A DNA stretch of 64,000 bases from Methanocorpusculum sp. (GCA_017399555.1 JAFQBW010000050.1:1-64000), one strand, 5' to 3'. Shown: positions 25,994 to 34,311, counted from the first letter of the stretch. The notes: a model not told the origin generated them from the letters alone. Translations and numbers: made by a program.

Positions 25994-27028
25994 TTATGTC
26001 TCCAGATGGGCTTCGCGGCGTACGATGCGCATACTTGCGATAAAACCCACGATGAGGTTGAAGTAGTAGAAGATAAAGCGGTACAGCAGCACGAAGATAC
26101 CGACAATCGAGGTCGGAATAATCAGTGCATAGAGACTGCCTAAGGAAATCTCTGCAACGCCGACTCCGCCAGGGGTTATCGGGATCATGAGAATCACCGT
26201 AATCAGCACCTGGAAGATTAAGGAGAGCAGGAAGAGTGCCGGGGTTGGTTCAACACCGAGTCCCATGCAGATGAAGAATGCGATGATAAACTCGTTTACC
26301 CAGTAGAGGACGGTAAAGAGCAGACCAAAAGCGAGTCCTGCCCGGGCTTTTCCGCTGAAATGTGAAAGCGTGGTGTAGAACTGTCCGACATAGCCTTCGA
26401 ACTTCTTAAAGCTCTTCTGCATCTTCTCCGGGCTTTTTTTGCGGGAGAGGAGATTAGATATCTTTCCCATGAATGCGTAGCCGAGCTTCGGGTTTCTGGC
26501 AAACACCAGGAAGAGCAGCACAAGCCCGGCAAAGATACCGGCCGCAAGATATGCGGCAAACATGCAGACTGCCGGAAGCTCAATTTCCCCGAAGAACATG
26601 CCAAGCGCAAACACGCAGATTCCGGTGCCGACCGCAAGAACGATTCCGTCAAATACCCGCTCCATGATAACGACCGCGGTCGCGTTTCCGCCGGGAACGC
26701 CTGCTTTGGTCAGCTCATAGACACGAACCGGCTCGCCGCCAATCTGCGAAGGCGTGACCGAGGCGATAAAGGTGTTGGAACAGACGAGATTTATGCAGTG
26801 GAAAAAGCGGACCTTGTAGCCGAGCGAGCGGCACATCAGCTTGATTCTTCCCGACCAGAAAAGAAGGGATACCGCATGCATCGCAAGGGCGAGAATCAGC
26901 AGACCAGGCATACAGCTTTTCAGTGCGGTTAAAGTGTCTGCATCAATTGTCAGGAGGAGAACGGCAAAGAGAACTGCCAGACTGATTCCAACAGAAATTA
27001 TCAGCAGTTTCTTCTGTCCTTTCTCCAT
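25994..27028 (-). CDS. Flippase-like membrane protein (LPG synthase TM/UPF0104 family), copy 1
   Basis: A 344-residue membrane protein with the same layout as its downstream neighbour: NLVCSNTFIASVTPSQIGGEPVRVYEL and IPITPGGVGVAEISLGSLYALI are the matching blocks. The two genes are a tandem duplication, separated by zero bases. It is the first gene of the operon; a palindromic TATA region GGCATATATGCC (about 27054-27065) precedes it. The transported lipid or glycan carrier is unknown. Confidence 0.88.
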   Translation of the reverse strand: MEKGQKKLLIISVGISLAVLFAVLLLTIDADTLTALKSCMPGLLILALAMHAVSLLFWSGRIKLMCRSLGYKVRFFHCINLVCSNTFIASVTPSQIGGEPVRVYELTKAGVPGGNATAVVIMERVFDGIVLAVGTGICVFALGMFFGEIELPAVCMFAAYLAAGIFAGLVLLFLVFARNPKLGYAFMGKISNLLSRKKSPEKMQKSFKKFEGYVGQFYTTLSHFSGKARAGLAFGLLFTVLYWVNEFIIAFFICMGLGVEPTPALFLLSLIFQVLITVILMIPITPGGVGVAEISLGSLYALIIPTSIVGIFVLLYRFIFYYFNLIVGFIASMRIVRREAHLET

Positions 27029-27111
27029 GTATGCTTAAGATATGGTCGCTGTCGGCATATATGCCTTCTTCATAGTATAGAGAAAGAAAGGAGGAACGAA
27101 AAACCAAAACA

Positions 27112-27129
27112 GCAATGCCGTTGCATTGC
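27112..27129. repeat. GCAATGC hairpin
   Basis: GCAATGC and GCATTGC flank a four-base loop CGTT. It has the same seven-base stem and four-base loop layout as the end hairpins of the two repeat elements and the same stem sequence as the right hairpin of the second copy (60851-60868). Confidence 0.65.
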
Positions 27130-27159
27130 TCAAAAGAGGTGGCGGAAAAAGATAGGAGA

Positions 27160-27425
27160 ATTTCTAACAACCTCTATTTTTCAAAAACTTCATGAAGCAA
27201 CACGATAGTGTTGCGTTACAGAAAGCGAGCGATAAGCGAAGCTTTCGCCATCTTCATGATGAACATTATGTCCGAAATTCGTGTAGATTCGCGTTTGAAA
27301 GTTAAAACACGCGAATCAACGCGAATATTGAAAATATGTTTGGAGGATCTTTTGTCGCTCCGTCGCTAATCGCTCCTCCGCTGCTCACGCAACACTATCG
27401 TGTTGCTTTTGTGGTTGTTAGAAAT
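27160..27425. repeat. Long inverted repeat element, copy A
   Basis: Nested perfect or near-perfect inverted repeats span 266 bases: ATTTCTAACAACC (27160-27172) with its complement at 27413-27425; a 20-base unit at 27196-27215 with its complement at 27388-27407, each itself a hairpin (GCAACAC-GATA-GTGTTGC); and a core ATTCGTGTAGATTCGCGTTT (27277-27296) opposed by CGCGAATC-type repeats (27306-27326). A second copy with the same plan lies at 60630-60875. There is no transposase; it looks like a non-autonomous, MITE- or REP-like element or a structured RNA. Confidence 0.75.
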
Positions 27426-27436
27426 CCCCGAGAAGG

Positions 27437-27907
27437 TTATTCTACCGGGATTTCTTCTCCTTCTTCCTGCTTTACCTTCATGAGGACAAGCTCTAAGACG
27501 CCGTTTCTAAAAACAGCCCGTGCCCCTTCAGCGGTAACTTCTTCCGGCAGAAGGATGGTGCGTTTTCCCGCAGCGGTTCTTCTTTCGCGTAAGTGATAGA
27601 CGCCGGAAGAGACCGTCTCGGTACAGACGGATGTCTGGATGAGCAGGGTTGTCGGGTTGAGCAGTTTTACCGAGACATCCTCTTTGGTCATGCCGGGAAG
27701 GTCACAGGAGATGACTAAGGCCTCATCAGTCTCGGTTAAGTCAACCATGAAGTTTCCGGAGATACGCGGAACAGTATTTCTCACGGTGGTTCTGATATAT
27801 TCCGGTTTCGGCATCACCGAAACGGCACGGGATTCGATATCGGACAGGAAGGAATCAATGGTGTTTCCAATCGATTCAAAACTGAATGCATATGGGGTAA
27901 GTGACAT
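27437..27907 (-). CDS. hsp20: Hsp20/alpha-crystallin small heat shock protein
   Basis: An ATP-independent chaperone of 156 residues that holds unfolding proteins. The alpha-crystallin domain (about 45-140) shows VDLTETDEALVISCDLPGM and the closing A-x-x-x-NGVLEL motif (RAVFRNGVLELVL). Its promoter has a TATA box (about 27962-27972 on this strand) followed at once by the palindrome CTTAC-N5-GTAAG, which also lies before the ArsR-type regulator at 35834. Heat induction by release of a repressor is therefore likely. Confidence 0.94.
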   Translation of the reverse strand: MSLTPYAFSFESIGNTIDSFLSDIESRAVSVMPKPEYIRTTVRNTVPRISGNFMVDLTETDEALVISCDLPGMTKEDVSVKLLNPTTLLIQTSVCTETVSSGVYHLRERRTAAGKRTILLPEEVTAEGARAVFRNGVLELVLMKVKQEEGEEIPVE

Positions 27908-27942
27908 GGTTTGTATTCTCCGTATGGTATTTGTCAGGTCTT

Positions 27943-27972
27943 GACTTACTAATAGTAAGTCATATTTATTTA
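27943..27972 (-). promoter_or_regulatory. hsp20 promoter with heat-shock-type palindrome
   Basis: The perfect inverted repeat GACTTACT-AAT-AGTAAGTC (27943-27961) contains CTTAC-N5-GTAAG and lies between the TATA box (AAATAAATA on the minus strand) and the expected transcription start near 27942. The layout matches heat-shock repressor sites in other archaea, where the repressor blocks the start site. Confidence 0.65.
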
Positions 27973-28043
27973 AGTAGTTTTTCGAAACGGCAAAAAGAAG
28001 AGAGGAAGGTGTTTATGATAAGAAAGAGAAATTATATACACAC

Positions 28044-28679
28044 ATGGCTGTACAGAAGAAAACAAATGCCGGTGACAAGCCGGCGGAAGAGAAGAAAACC
28101 AACTGGATGCAGATTGGTGTAATCGCATTCTGTATCCTGATGGTTGTTATGTGCGTTCTCTCGTTCGCAAACTTCCAGAACTTCTTCGGCGGAGGAGGAA
28201 CTGCCGGACCGGCAGAAGCAGGAAACCCGGTTGCCGTTCAATATACCCTGTTCATTGGAGAATCCCCGGTCTTTACCAACGTTGACGGATTCATCGCAGG
28301 ATACGAAGTAAACGAAAGCGCCTACATCTCTGTTGCAAACAAGACCGAGCCGTACATCCTCTACGCATCTGAACAGAATGCAATCGCAAACGGTGTTATC
28401 GGTATGAACATCGGGGAAAGCAAGACCGTTGACGGTTCCGGCGCGGCCCTGAAACTGACCTACCCGAAGGCAGATGTCGAGAAAATGGGACTGAAGTTCG
28501 CAGAACTTGAAGTCGGAGATATGCTGCAGTTATCCTTCCCGTACATTGACGAACTTGATGAAGTGGCAAACGGATTCCGCTCCGCAATTATCACCGAAAA
28601 GACCGCAGAGAATATTACAGTCCAGTACGGTACCGACAAGATTGTCATGCAGTTTGTCGGATACATGCAGATTGCATAA
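28044..28679 (+). CDS. Membrane-anchored FKBP-type peptidyl-prolyl isomerase-like protein
   Basis: A 211-residue protein with a charged N-terminus, one membrane helix (about residues 23-43) and an outer domain. VAVQYTLFIGESPVFTN and GVIGMNIGESKTV, then LTYPKADVEKMG, match the core and flap parts of FKBP-type isomerases of the SlyD kind. Some catalytic aromatic residues are not obvious, so activity is uncertain and a chaperone role is possible. It is divergent from hsp20 with a gap of 136 bases. Eight T follow the stop. Confidence 0.72.
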   Translation: MAVQKKTNAGDKPAEEKKTNWMQIGVIAFCILMVVMCVLSFANFQNFFGGGGTAGPAEAGNPVAVQYTLFIGESPVFTNVDGFIAGYEVNESAYISVANKTEPYILYASEQNAIANGVIGMNIGESKTVDGSGAALKLTYPKADVEKMGLKFAELEVGDMLQLSFPYIDELDEVANGFRSAIITEKTAENITVQYGTDKIVMQFVGYMQIA

Positions 28680-28688
28680 CCCCATATC

Positions 28689-28696
28689 TTTTTTTT
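28689..28696 (+). terminator. T8 run after the FKBP-like gene
   Basis: Eight consecutive T begin ten bases after the stop codon on the coding strand, the usual archaeal termination signal. Confidence 0.5.
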
Positions 28697-28746
28697 CCTG
28701 AGTCAATAAGAGCAGGTTTTTCCCGTATTCCCGCGAATATACCTGT

Positions 28747-29709
28747 ATGTTTGATACGCCGACGAATCCGATGCGCCCTGAAGCATCAGTAGACAAGCTT
28801 CTGGAGAATATGAGCAGATCGGGTTTTCAGGGAAGAAAGCTTGGCGAGAGTTTCCAGATTTGGAAGGAAATGATTGAGACGCCGGGAATCCGGATTGTGC
28901 TTGGTCTTTCCGGGGCGATTGTTCCAGCCGGTATGCAGGAGTGTATCATCCAGCTGGTGGAAAACCGCTTTGTGGACTGTATCGTATCCACCGGGGCAAA
29001 TATGTTCCATGACCTCTGCGAGCACATGGGCATTAAACACTACAAGGGAACCCACCTGGCAGATGATGCGGCACTGTTCAACAGCGGAGTTAACCGGATT
29101 TATGATGTGTTTGCATCGGACAAGGAAATCTGTTCGATGGAAAACTGGGTGTGTGCGCTTGGTCTGTCTCTTGGAAAACAGACGATGTCCTCCCGCGACT
29201 TCCTGCGCCTGGTCGGGGAAAAAATCAATGAAGAGCGTCCCGAGGGAAGAAGTATTCTTGGAACCTGTGCAAAAATGGGCGTTCCGCTCCATGTCCCAGC
29301 ACTGGCTGATTCCTCGATTGGTATTGGGCTTGTTGCGGCCCGGAGAAAAGGGGCAGAACTTACCATTGACCAGGTAGCAGATGCAGATGAGCTTTCGGAG
29401 TTTGTAGAACTTGGTGAGAAGAGCGGCGTTATCTACCTTGGCGGCGGAACGCCGAAGAACTTCATTCAGCAGACAGAAGTTATCTTCCCGAAGTATCACG
29501 ACCACTATTTAGGCGGTCATGAGTTTGCCCTGCAGTATACAACCGACGCCCCGCACTGGGGAGGACTTTCCGGCTGTACGTTTGAGGAGGGTATCAGCTG
29601 GGGCAAGGAACGCCCGGAGTCACGCAAACTGCAGTGCTTCTGCGATATCACGATAGCGCTCCCGATTGTAACCTCCGCCCTGATTGCCTCCGGCGTAAAG
29701 CGGGCATAA
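28747..29709 (+). CDS. dys: Deoxyhypusine synthase
   Basis: Transfers the aminobutyl group of spermidine, with NAD, to a lysine of initiation factor aIF5A, the first step to hypusine. The 320-residue protein has GLSGAIVPAG near residue 56, the NAD-binding stretch STGANMFHD, and the active lysine Lys237 in GGGTPKNFIQQ, followed by TTDAPHWGGLSGCTFEE. All are standard for the family, and the length is normal. A T6 run follows the stop. Confidence 0.95.
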   Translation: MFDTPTNPMRPEASVDKLLENMSRSGFQGRKLGESFQIWKEMIETPGIRIVLGLSGAIVPAGMQECIIQLVENRFVDCIVSTGANMFHDLCEHMGIKHYKGTHLADDAALFNSGVNRIYDVFASDKEICSMENWVCALGLSLGKQTMSSRDFLRLVGEKINEERPEGRSILGTCAKMGVPLHVPALADSSIGIGLVAARRKGAELTIDQVADADELSEFVELGEKSGVIYLGGGTPKNFIQQTEVIFPKYHDHYLGGHEFALQYTTDAPHWGGLSGCTFEEGISWGKERPESRKLQCFCDITIALPIVTSALIASGVKRA

Positions 29710-29843
29710 CCCGCACCTTTTTTGAAAGAGAAAACATTCGACAACGTATTGCACGTTGATGTCCGGTACGATACTCTTTTGCACATTTTGTTCCATAATC
29801 TGCTGTTTTCTTTAAATACTAAGAACATGAATTACTCAGTGTT

Positions 29844-30518
29844 ATGAAGAAAGTAGCTATCCTTGGAGGTACTGGAAATATCGGTGAAGGTCTTGCCCGC
29901 CGTATCTGTCTCGGTGAAAAGTTCGATGTGGAAATCGGTTCCCGCGGTGCGGAAAAAGCCGCAGAAGCTGCTGCCGGAGTCTGCACCTGTCTTATCGAGC
30001 ACAACTGTACCTGCACAACCTGTACCGGAGGTACCAATGCAGATGTCTGTGATGCGGATATTCTGATTCTCTCCCTGCCGTTTGAGAGAATCGAGTCTAC
30101 CATTGAGACCGTCGGCAAAGAGTGTTTTGAGAACAAGATTGTGGTTTCCTTAATCAACCCCATGATTAGAAACCCGAAGGAGAAGTACTTCCTCCCGGAC
30201 AGACCGGCAGAAGGTTCTGCAGCTCTTGCCATCAGAAAAATGCTTCCGGAGTCTGCCAAACTCGTTTGCGCATTCAACAATGTTGCCGCAAACAAATGGA
30301 TGCTCTTAGATGAAGAACTGGATTACAGTGTTGCCGTCTGCGGAGATGATGAAGAGGCAAAGAAAGTGGTCATGGAACTGGTGGAAAGCGTTTCCAAACT
30401 CCGTGCATTAGATGCCGGACCGCTTGAGATGTCCGCGGTTATTGAAGGAATCACTCCGCTTGTGATAACTATAGCCATGAGAAACGGCTTAAAAGACGTT
30501 GGAGTATATTTCAAATAG
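29844..30518 (+). CDS. npdG: F420H2:NADP oxidoreductase
   Basis: Moves hydride between reduced coenzyme F420 and NADP to supply NADPH for biosynthesis in methanogens. The 224-residue Rossmann protein starts with VAILGGTGNIGEGLARR, the dinucleotide loop, then SRGAEKAAEAA for the NADP phosphate, and ends NGLKDVGVYFK. A CTCTTCTGG-containing insert (CTCLIEHNCTCTTCTGG) is unusually rich in cysteine. A TATA-like TTTAAATAC lies about 25-32 bases before the start. It stands alone. Confidence 0.93.
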   Translation: MKKVAILGGTGNIGEGLARRICLGEKFDVEIGSRGAEKAAEAAAGVCTCLIEHNCTCTTCTGGTNADVCDADILILSLPFERIESTIETVGKECFENKIVVSLINPMIRNPKEKYFLPDRPAEGSAALAIRKMLPESAKLVCAFNNVAANKWMLLDEELDYSVAVCGDDEEAKKVVMELVESVSKLRALDAGPLEMSAVIEGITPLVITIAMRNGLKDVGVYFK

Positions 30519-30574
30519 ATACCATACGGGTCATTTGGAGTCTCCCCCACCCATCTTTCGCCCTTTATTTTTTT

Positions 30575-31078
30575 ATGAAACGCGGTCTTTTTCTTGGAAC
30601 ATTTCAGCCCTACATGCATCAGCACCGGGCAGTTCTGGAGCAAATTGGGCAGAATGTTGATGAATTGATTGTCGGAATCACCGGCGCTCAGATCAGCCAT
30701 GAGCTGTATGCTCCGTTTACTGCAGGAGAACGGGTTCAGATGGTTTCGGCAGACCTGCGGGATTTTGAAATTCCGGTGTATGTTCTCCCGATTGAGGATA
30801 TCAAGCGAAGCTCCCTTCTGGTTTCTCACATCGTCTCTCTTGTTCCCGAATTCTCTGTCGTGTACTCTGCAGATTCTCTTGTCAGAAGGCTGTTTCGGGA
30901 AGCAGGGTATATCGTGAATTCTCCCGATATTGATGATTCCACACTGCAGGAGAGATGGTGCCGTCTGGCTCTCGACAGCGAAAAATGGGATGAACTGATT
31001 CCAGAGTCAACAAAAGCAGTTATCAGAGGACACGACGGTATTTCCCGAATGAAGAAGATTGCAGAAACAGATTATTAA
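30575..31078 (+). CDS. nadM: Nicotinamide-nucleotide adenylyltransferase (archaeal type)
   Basis: Joins NMN (or nicotinate mononucleotide) to AMP from ATP to make NAD. The 167-residue protein begins RGLFLGTFQPYMHQHRAVLEQI, the GxFxPxHxGH-type nucleotidyl-transferase site with MHQH in place of the more usual HLGH, followed by IVGITGAQISHE and ending in the archaeal family's Ser-Arg-Met (GISRMKKI). The length is normal. Upstream T-rich bases probably end npdG. Confidence 0.92.
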   Translation: MKRGLFLGTFQPYMHQHRAVLEQIGQNVDELIVGITGAQISHELYAPFTAGERVQMVSADLRDFEIPVYVLPIEDIKRSSLLVSHIVSLVPEFSVVYSADSLVRRLFREAGYIVNSPDIDDSTLQERWCRLALDSEKWDELIPESTKAVIRGHDGISRMKKIAETDY

Positions 31079-31162
31079 AAAAGTGAGAGTCAGGTATCTA
31101 CTGCTGCCCTCTGCCAAGCCACCTGCAATGTCGCAGGTAATCGAAGACAGTATTTTCGGATA

Positions 31163-31912
31163 TTACTCTCTAACCACAACGTCTGCCTTTTCTGCAAACG
31201 GACTTTTGCGAAGAGACAGAGAGAAAAGATACGGATAACTGCCGCTTAAGTATTCGATGTGCGAAAGCCAGACGGAGGCAAGCGTGCAGTACACGCGGCT
31301 GATGTCTCCGGTCAGATGCCCTATGTCGGATTTCGGCAGATTCGAAAAGTCTCCGCGGCCGGCGAGTTCTTCGCCTAAGTGGAAGAGAGCCTGCATCAGT
31401 TCGGTGATTTTCCCGTGTTCCAGAAACACCGGGTTTTCCACTAAGCGGAGCAGGAACTCATGATGGGAATCCAGAAGGCTTCGCATCTCGATGAGGTCGG
31501 AAATCTCCGGAGATAACCGGCTGCAGTGATTTTCCAGAACTTCCTGTGCTGCGGAATAGTCCTGCTTGGTCCAGCTTTTGGTTACCGCCAGGACTGAGCA
31601 GATGCTCTCTTTGGATTTGTCGCAGCGGACAAAAAGCCGCAGAAGTTCCGAACCGAACTCGGAGAAGAAAAGCCCAACAATCATTTTCATCTTTTCCTGC
31701 TGTTCTTTTTTGGCCCGCATGGACAAGAGGCCGTTTAAGATAAGGGTTACCAGCAGGACATTGAGCGGCAGAAATCCTAAGGCATTGAAGATGTAGGTGA
31801 CCGTGTTGCTCTGTCCGTCGTCACCGATTATCAGAATTTTTGCCGTGTAGATGAGAATACAGGCGGCAATCAGAAAGAGGGAGAGTTTCATCTCCCAGGT
31901 GAACTTTTTCAA
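31163..31912 (-). CDS. Hypothetical membrane protein with helical cytoplasmic domain
   Basis: A 249-residue protein with two membrane helices near the N-terminus (about 10-29 and 40-64), then a lysine- and glutamine-rich linker (RAKKEQQEKMKM) and a large soluble helical domain. No catalytic motif or named family is recognised. It is the second gene of an operon: its start overlaps the TIM-barrel gene's stop by four bases. Confidence 0.7.
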   Translation of the reverse strand: MKKFTWEMKLSLFLIAACILIYTAKILIIGDDGQSNTVTYIFNALGFLPLNVLLVTLILNGLLSMRAKKEQQEKMKMIVGLFFSEFGSELLRLFVRCDKSKESICSVLAVTKSWTKQDYSAAQEVLENHCSRLSPEISDLIEMRSLLDSHHEFLLRLVENPVFLEHGKITELMQALFHLGEELAGRGDFSNLPKSDIGHLTGDISRVYCTLASVWLSHIEYLSGSYPYLFSLSLRKSPFAEKADVVVRE

Positions 31913-32631
31913 AGAAGTGCCTCCAAAACCTTCTTTGAAGCAAGGGAGGCGTCAAGAGTTCCGCACTCGATTACCGGGCAGGAGACACCATACCGGCGAA
32001 CGGCTTCACAGACCGCAGTCATATTGATATTTCCCTCGCCAAGTGCCGCGTGAGAATCGCTTGTTCCGTCGTTGTCATGGATGTGGATGTGAGAGAAGGG
32101 AACATTCAGGAAGGCGTCAAGAGTTCCGCACTCGTTGGCATGCCCGATATCCAGACAGAACGGCGTATCTCCGACAAGGGGGACGTCTCCCGTGTCTTTG
32201 AGGAAGAAGTATCCCCAGTTGCCCATGTTTTCCACGCAGGCAGAAACCCCCGCATCCTCGGCATACGCAGAGATTGCGGAAAGCGAAGTCTTCAGGGCAG
32301 AGACGGCTTTCTCATACTCTTCGGTGAAGGCATAGTATCCCGGATGGAACACGACGGTTTTTGCATTCGCTGATACCGCAAGCTCGATGCTGTCACAGAT
32401 AATCTCGGTCGATGCCCGGCGGATTGGTTCTAAGACAGATGCAATGTTTACACTTCTTGCAGGAGCATGAATGCTGTAGGTAAACGAGTGAGAAAGAAGC
32501 GGTTCTGTATCTTCGATATAGTGTCTTCCGTCATTCATGACCTCAACGTGAGAAGTATGCCCGGCAAGCATTTCGAGTGCCTCGTTAAGTGTCAGAGATG
32601 ACAGGCAGTGAGTAGAGAATGAAAGAGGCAT
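31909..32631 (-). CDS. Sugar phosphate isomerase/epimerase-like TIM-barrel protein
   Basis: A 240-residue xylose-isomerase-like TIM-barrel protein starting MPLSFSTHCLSSLTLNEAL; the longer frame to 32739 runs through a hairpin in the promoter region and is rejected. Metal-site positions are visible in TVVFHPGYY, ACVENMGNW, CLDIGHANECG (Asp, His), HIHIHDNDG and CPVIECG (Glu). The substrate is not known. It is the first gene of a two-gene operon with a membrane protein. It is only distantly like the TIM-barrel gene at 11488. Confidence 0.82.
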   Translation of the reverse strand: MPLSFSTHCLSSLTLNEALEMLAGHTSHVEVMNDGRHYIEDTEPLLSHSFTYSIHAPARSVNIASVLEPIRRASTEIICDSIELAVSANAKTVVFHPGYYAFTEEYEKAVSALKTSLSAISAYAEDAGVSACVENMGNWGYFFLKDTGDVPLVGDTPFCLDIGHANECGTLDAFLNVPFSHIHIHDNDGTSDSHAALGEGNINMTAVCEAVRRYGVSCPVIECGTLDASLASKKVLEALL

Positions 32632-32707
32632 AATAGTATAACATGAGGCGCACTGGGATAAAAAATAATCACTTGCGGATGGTGCGCAGGAGGCACAGGC
32701 GAATTTT

Positions 32708-32733
32708 GTGAACACATAATGCAATGTGTTCAC
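32708..32733. promoter_or_regulatory. Perfect 9-base inverted repeat in a divergent promoter region
   Basis: GTGAACACA (32708-32716) and TGTGTTCAC (32725-32733) flank eight bases. On the minus strand it lies just after a TATA-like CAATATAG (about 32749-32756) of the TIM-barrel operon, and it is about 40 bases before the TATA region of the SDR gene. It may be the operator of the TetR-type regulator encoded at 33663. Confidence 0.5.
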
Positions 32734-32867
32734 CAACATACACTATGTCTCTATATTGTATTACAATTCACCTATATCTTTATCCCTCATTGGATGTGAG
32801 TTAGAAATAGTCCTGAAACGCTTTTGGTATACCTTTCCCAACAGCGTATGGGACGGAGGAATTACTA

Positions 32868-33629
32868 ATGAGCAAATTAACAGGTAAAGTTGCAGTAGTT
32901 ACCGGAGCATCGTCCGGAATGGGTCACGCAATTGTTGAACGATATGTAAAGGAGGGAGCAAATGTTATTGCTGTTGCCCGCAGAAAAGAGCGTCTTGATG
33001 AACTTGCAGAATCACTGAAAGATGCACCGGGCAAAGTCATTCCTTACGTTGGCGATGTCTCGCTTCTGGAAGTAAACGAAGGCATGATTGATACTGCTGT
33101 TAAAGAGTTTGGCAGACTTGACATCTTAGTGAACAACGCAGGAATCATGGATGATATGGCAGGTATTGGAGATGCATCAGATGCTATGTATGAGAAGGTC
33201 TTCAAACTCAATGTCTATGGTCCAATGGCAGCTATGAGAAAAGCAGTCAACATCTTCCTTGCTCAGGGCGGGGGAGGATGTATTATCAATGTTGCCTCAG
33301 AAGGAGCATTACATGCATGTGCCGGTGCGGTATACTGCGCATCCAAAGCAGCACTTGTTTCCTTTACCAAGAACACTGCATTCATGTACTTGCCGCAGAA
33401 CATCCGCTGCAATGTCATAGCTCCGGGTGGAATCTCCACTGAAATCGGTGCATCCATGGGCAATGTCAACATGACTGGTGCAGCAAGAGTTCAGAATATA
33501 GTAAACCTTGCCCCGCCGGCAGGAAGTTCGGAACAGATTGCAGGAGCTGCATTCTTCCTCGCATCTGATGATGCATCATACGTCAACGGTGATGTTCTCA
33601 TGGTTGACGGCGGCTGGAACTCTATGTAA
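32868..33629 (+). CDS. Short-chain dehydrogenase/reductase (SDR)
   Basis: A 253-residue NAD(P)-dependent oxidoreductase of the classical SDR type. It has the cofactor loop TGASSGMGHA (about 13-22), NNAGIMDD near 89, catalytic serine in VASEGALHACAGAVYCASKAA with Tyr-x3-Lys, and the C-terminal VNGDVLMVDGGW. The arginine-rich RRKER after strand 2 suggests NADP. A GGAGG ribosome site precedes the ATG. The TetR gene follows 33 bases later, as is common when the enzyme handles a toxic or signalling substrate. Substrate unknown. Confidence 0.92.
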   Translation: MSKLTGKVAVVTGASSGMGHAIVERYVKEGANVIAVARRKERLDELAESLKDAPGKVIPYVGDVSLLEVNEGMIDTAVKEFGRLDILVNNAGIMDDMAGIGDASDAMYEKVFKLNVYGPMAAMRKAVNIFLAQGGGGCIINVASEGALHACAGAVYCASKAALVSFTKNTAFMYLPQNIRCNVIAPGGISTEIGASMGNVNMTGAARVQNIVNLAPPAGSSEQIAGAAFFLASDDASYVNGDVLMVDGGWNSM

Positions 33630-33662
33630 AATAGAAATAGTCTCCCCTCCTATTTTTTAATC

Positions 33663-34241
33663 GTGACTGACAGGCCGGATCGCAGATTTCTCCGTACAGA
33701 AAAGCTCATCAAAGCTGCATTCATTAGTCTGCTTGCTGAAAAGAGCTTTGCAGACATCTCCATCAGCGATATTGCAGAGCGGGCAGAAATCGGACGCGGT
33801 ACATTCTACAAACATTATGCGGATAAGCATGCACTTCTTTCATCCTTTGAGGAACGTATCAGACAGGATCTGGAACAGAAACCATACCCGAAGTTCATGC
33901 AAAACCGCGAAGACTATGTGCGGAAAAAGATTCTCTACCGTTATCAGTACTTTGCAGAGCACATTGATATGATGCGCTCTCTTTTCGGACCAAACGGTGA
34001 CGCAGCATTTCAGCAGCGAATGCGGGATTTTATCTGGAAAGACCTCTATATTGAAGAGGATGAGGTTGCGCTCGTTGTGAGAAGAGACAAAATCCCGCCG
34101 GAATATGTGAGTATTATCAATACCACTGCCTCCTTTGTCTTTGATGTCTGGCTGAAGAAGGAAAATCCCGAGTCACCGGAGGAAATTGTGGATATTATTG
34201 TCCACATGACAGGTCTTGCAAAGTATAAAATTCTCGATTAA
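33663..34241 (+). CDS. TetR/AcrR family transcriptional regulator
   Basis: A 192-residue TetR protein with GTG start and helix-turn-helix at about 25-55 (SFADISISDIAERAEIGRGTFYKHY), very typical. The C-terminal domain resembles the TetR_C_7 type (AcrR-like). It follows the SDR gene and precedes two exporter genes, so it may control one or both; the divergent region upstream of the SDR contains a candidate operator. A T-run (TATTTTTTA) just before its start may partly separate it from the SDR gene. Confidence 0.9.
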   Translation: MTDRPDRRFLRTEKLIKAAFISLLAEKSFADISISDIAERAEIGRGTFYKHYADKHALLSSFEERIRQDLEQKPYPKFMQNREDYVRKKILYRYQYFAEHIDMMRSLFGPNGDAAFQQRMRDFIWKDLYIEEDEVALVVRRDKIPPEYVSIINTTASFVFDVWLKKENPESPEEIVDIIVHMTGLAKYKILD

Positions 34242-34279
34242 ATGCGTCTGAAATGTCTTCTTTTCTCTAACCTACATAT

Positions 34280-34288
34280 CTTTATACT
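34280..34288 (+). promoter_or_regulatory. TATA box of the small multidrug export genes
   Basis: CTTTATACT lies about 25 bases before the ATG at 34312, favouring that start (nearly leaderless mRNA) over the ATG at 34294. Confidence 0.45.
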
Positions 34289-34311
34289 GTGAAATGCAAC
34301 ATAATCTCACT

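Larger units (their letters stand above)
27029..27436. other. Gene-free gap filled by a structured repeat element
   Basis: This 408-base gap has no convincing protein gene. It holds an isolated hairpin (27112-27129), a long inverted repeat element (27160-27425, listed separately) and the promoter of the flippase operon at its left end. Confidence 0.7.

Noticed and set aside
32802-33642. TAGAAATAGTC appears before and after the SDR gene (32802-32812 and 33632-33642), like a direct repeat left by insertion
   Set aside because: An 11-base match is short and no other mobile signs are present; SDR and TetR genes look intact and native in use.
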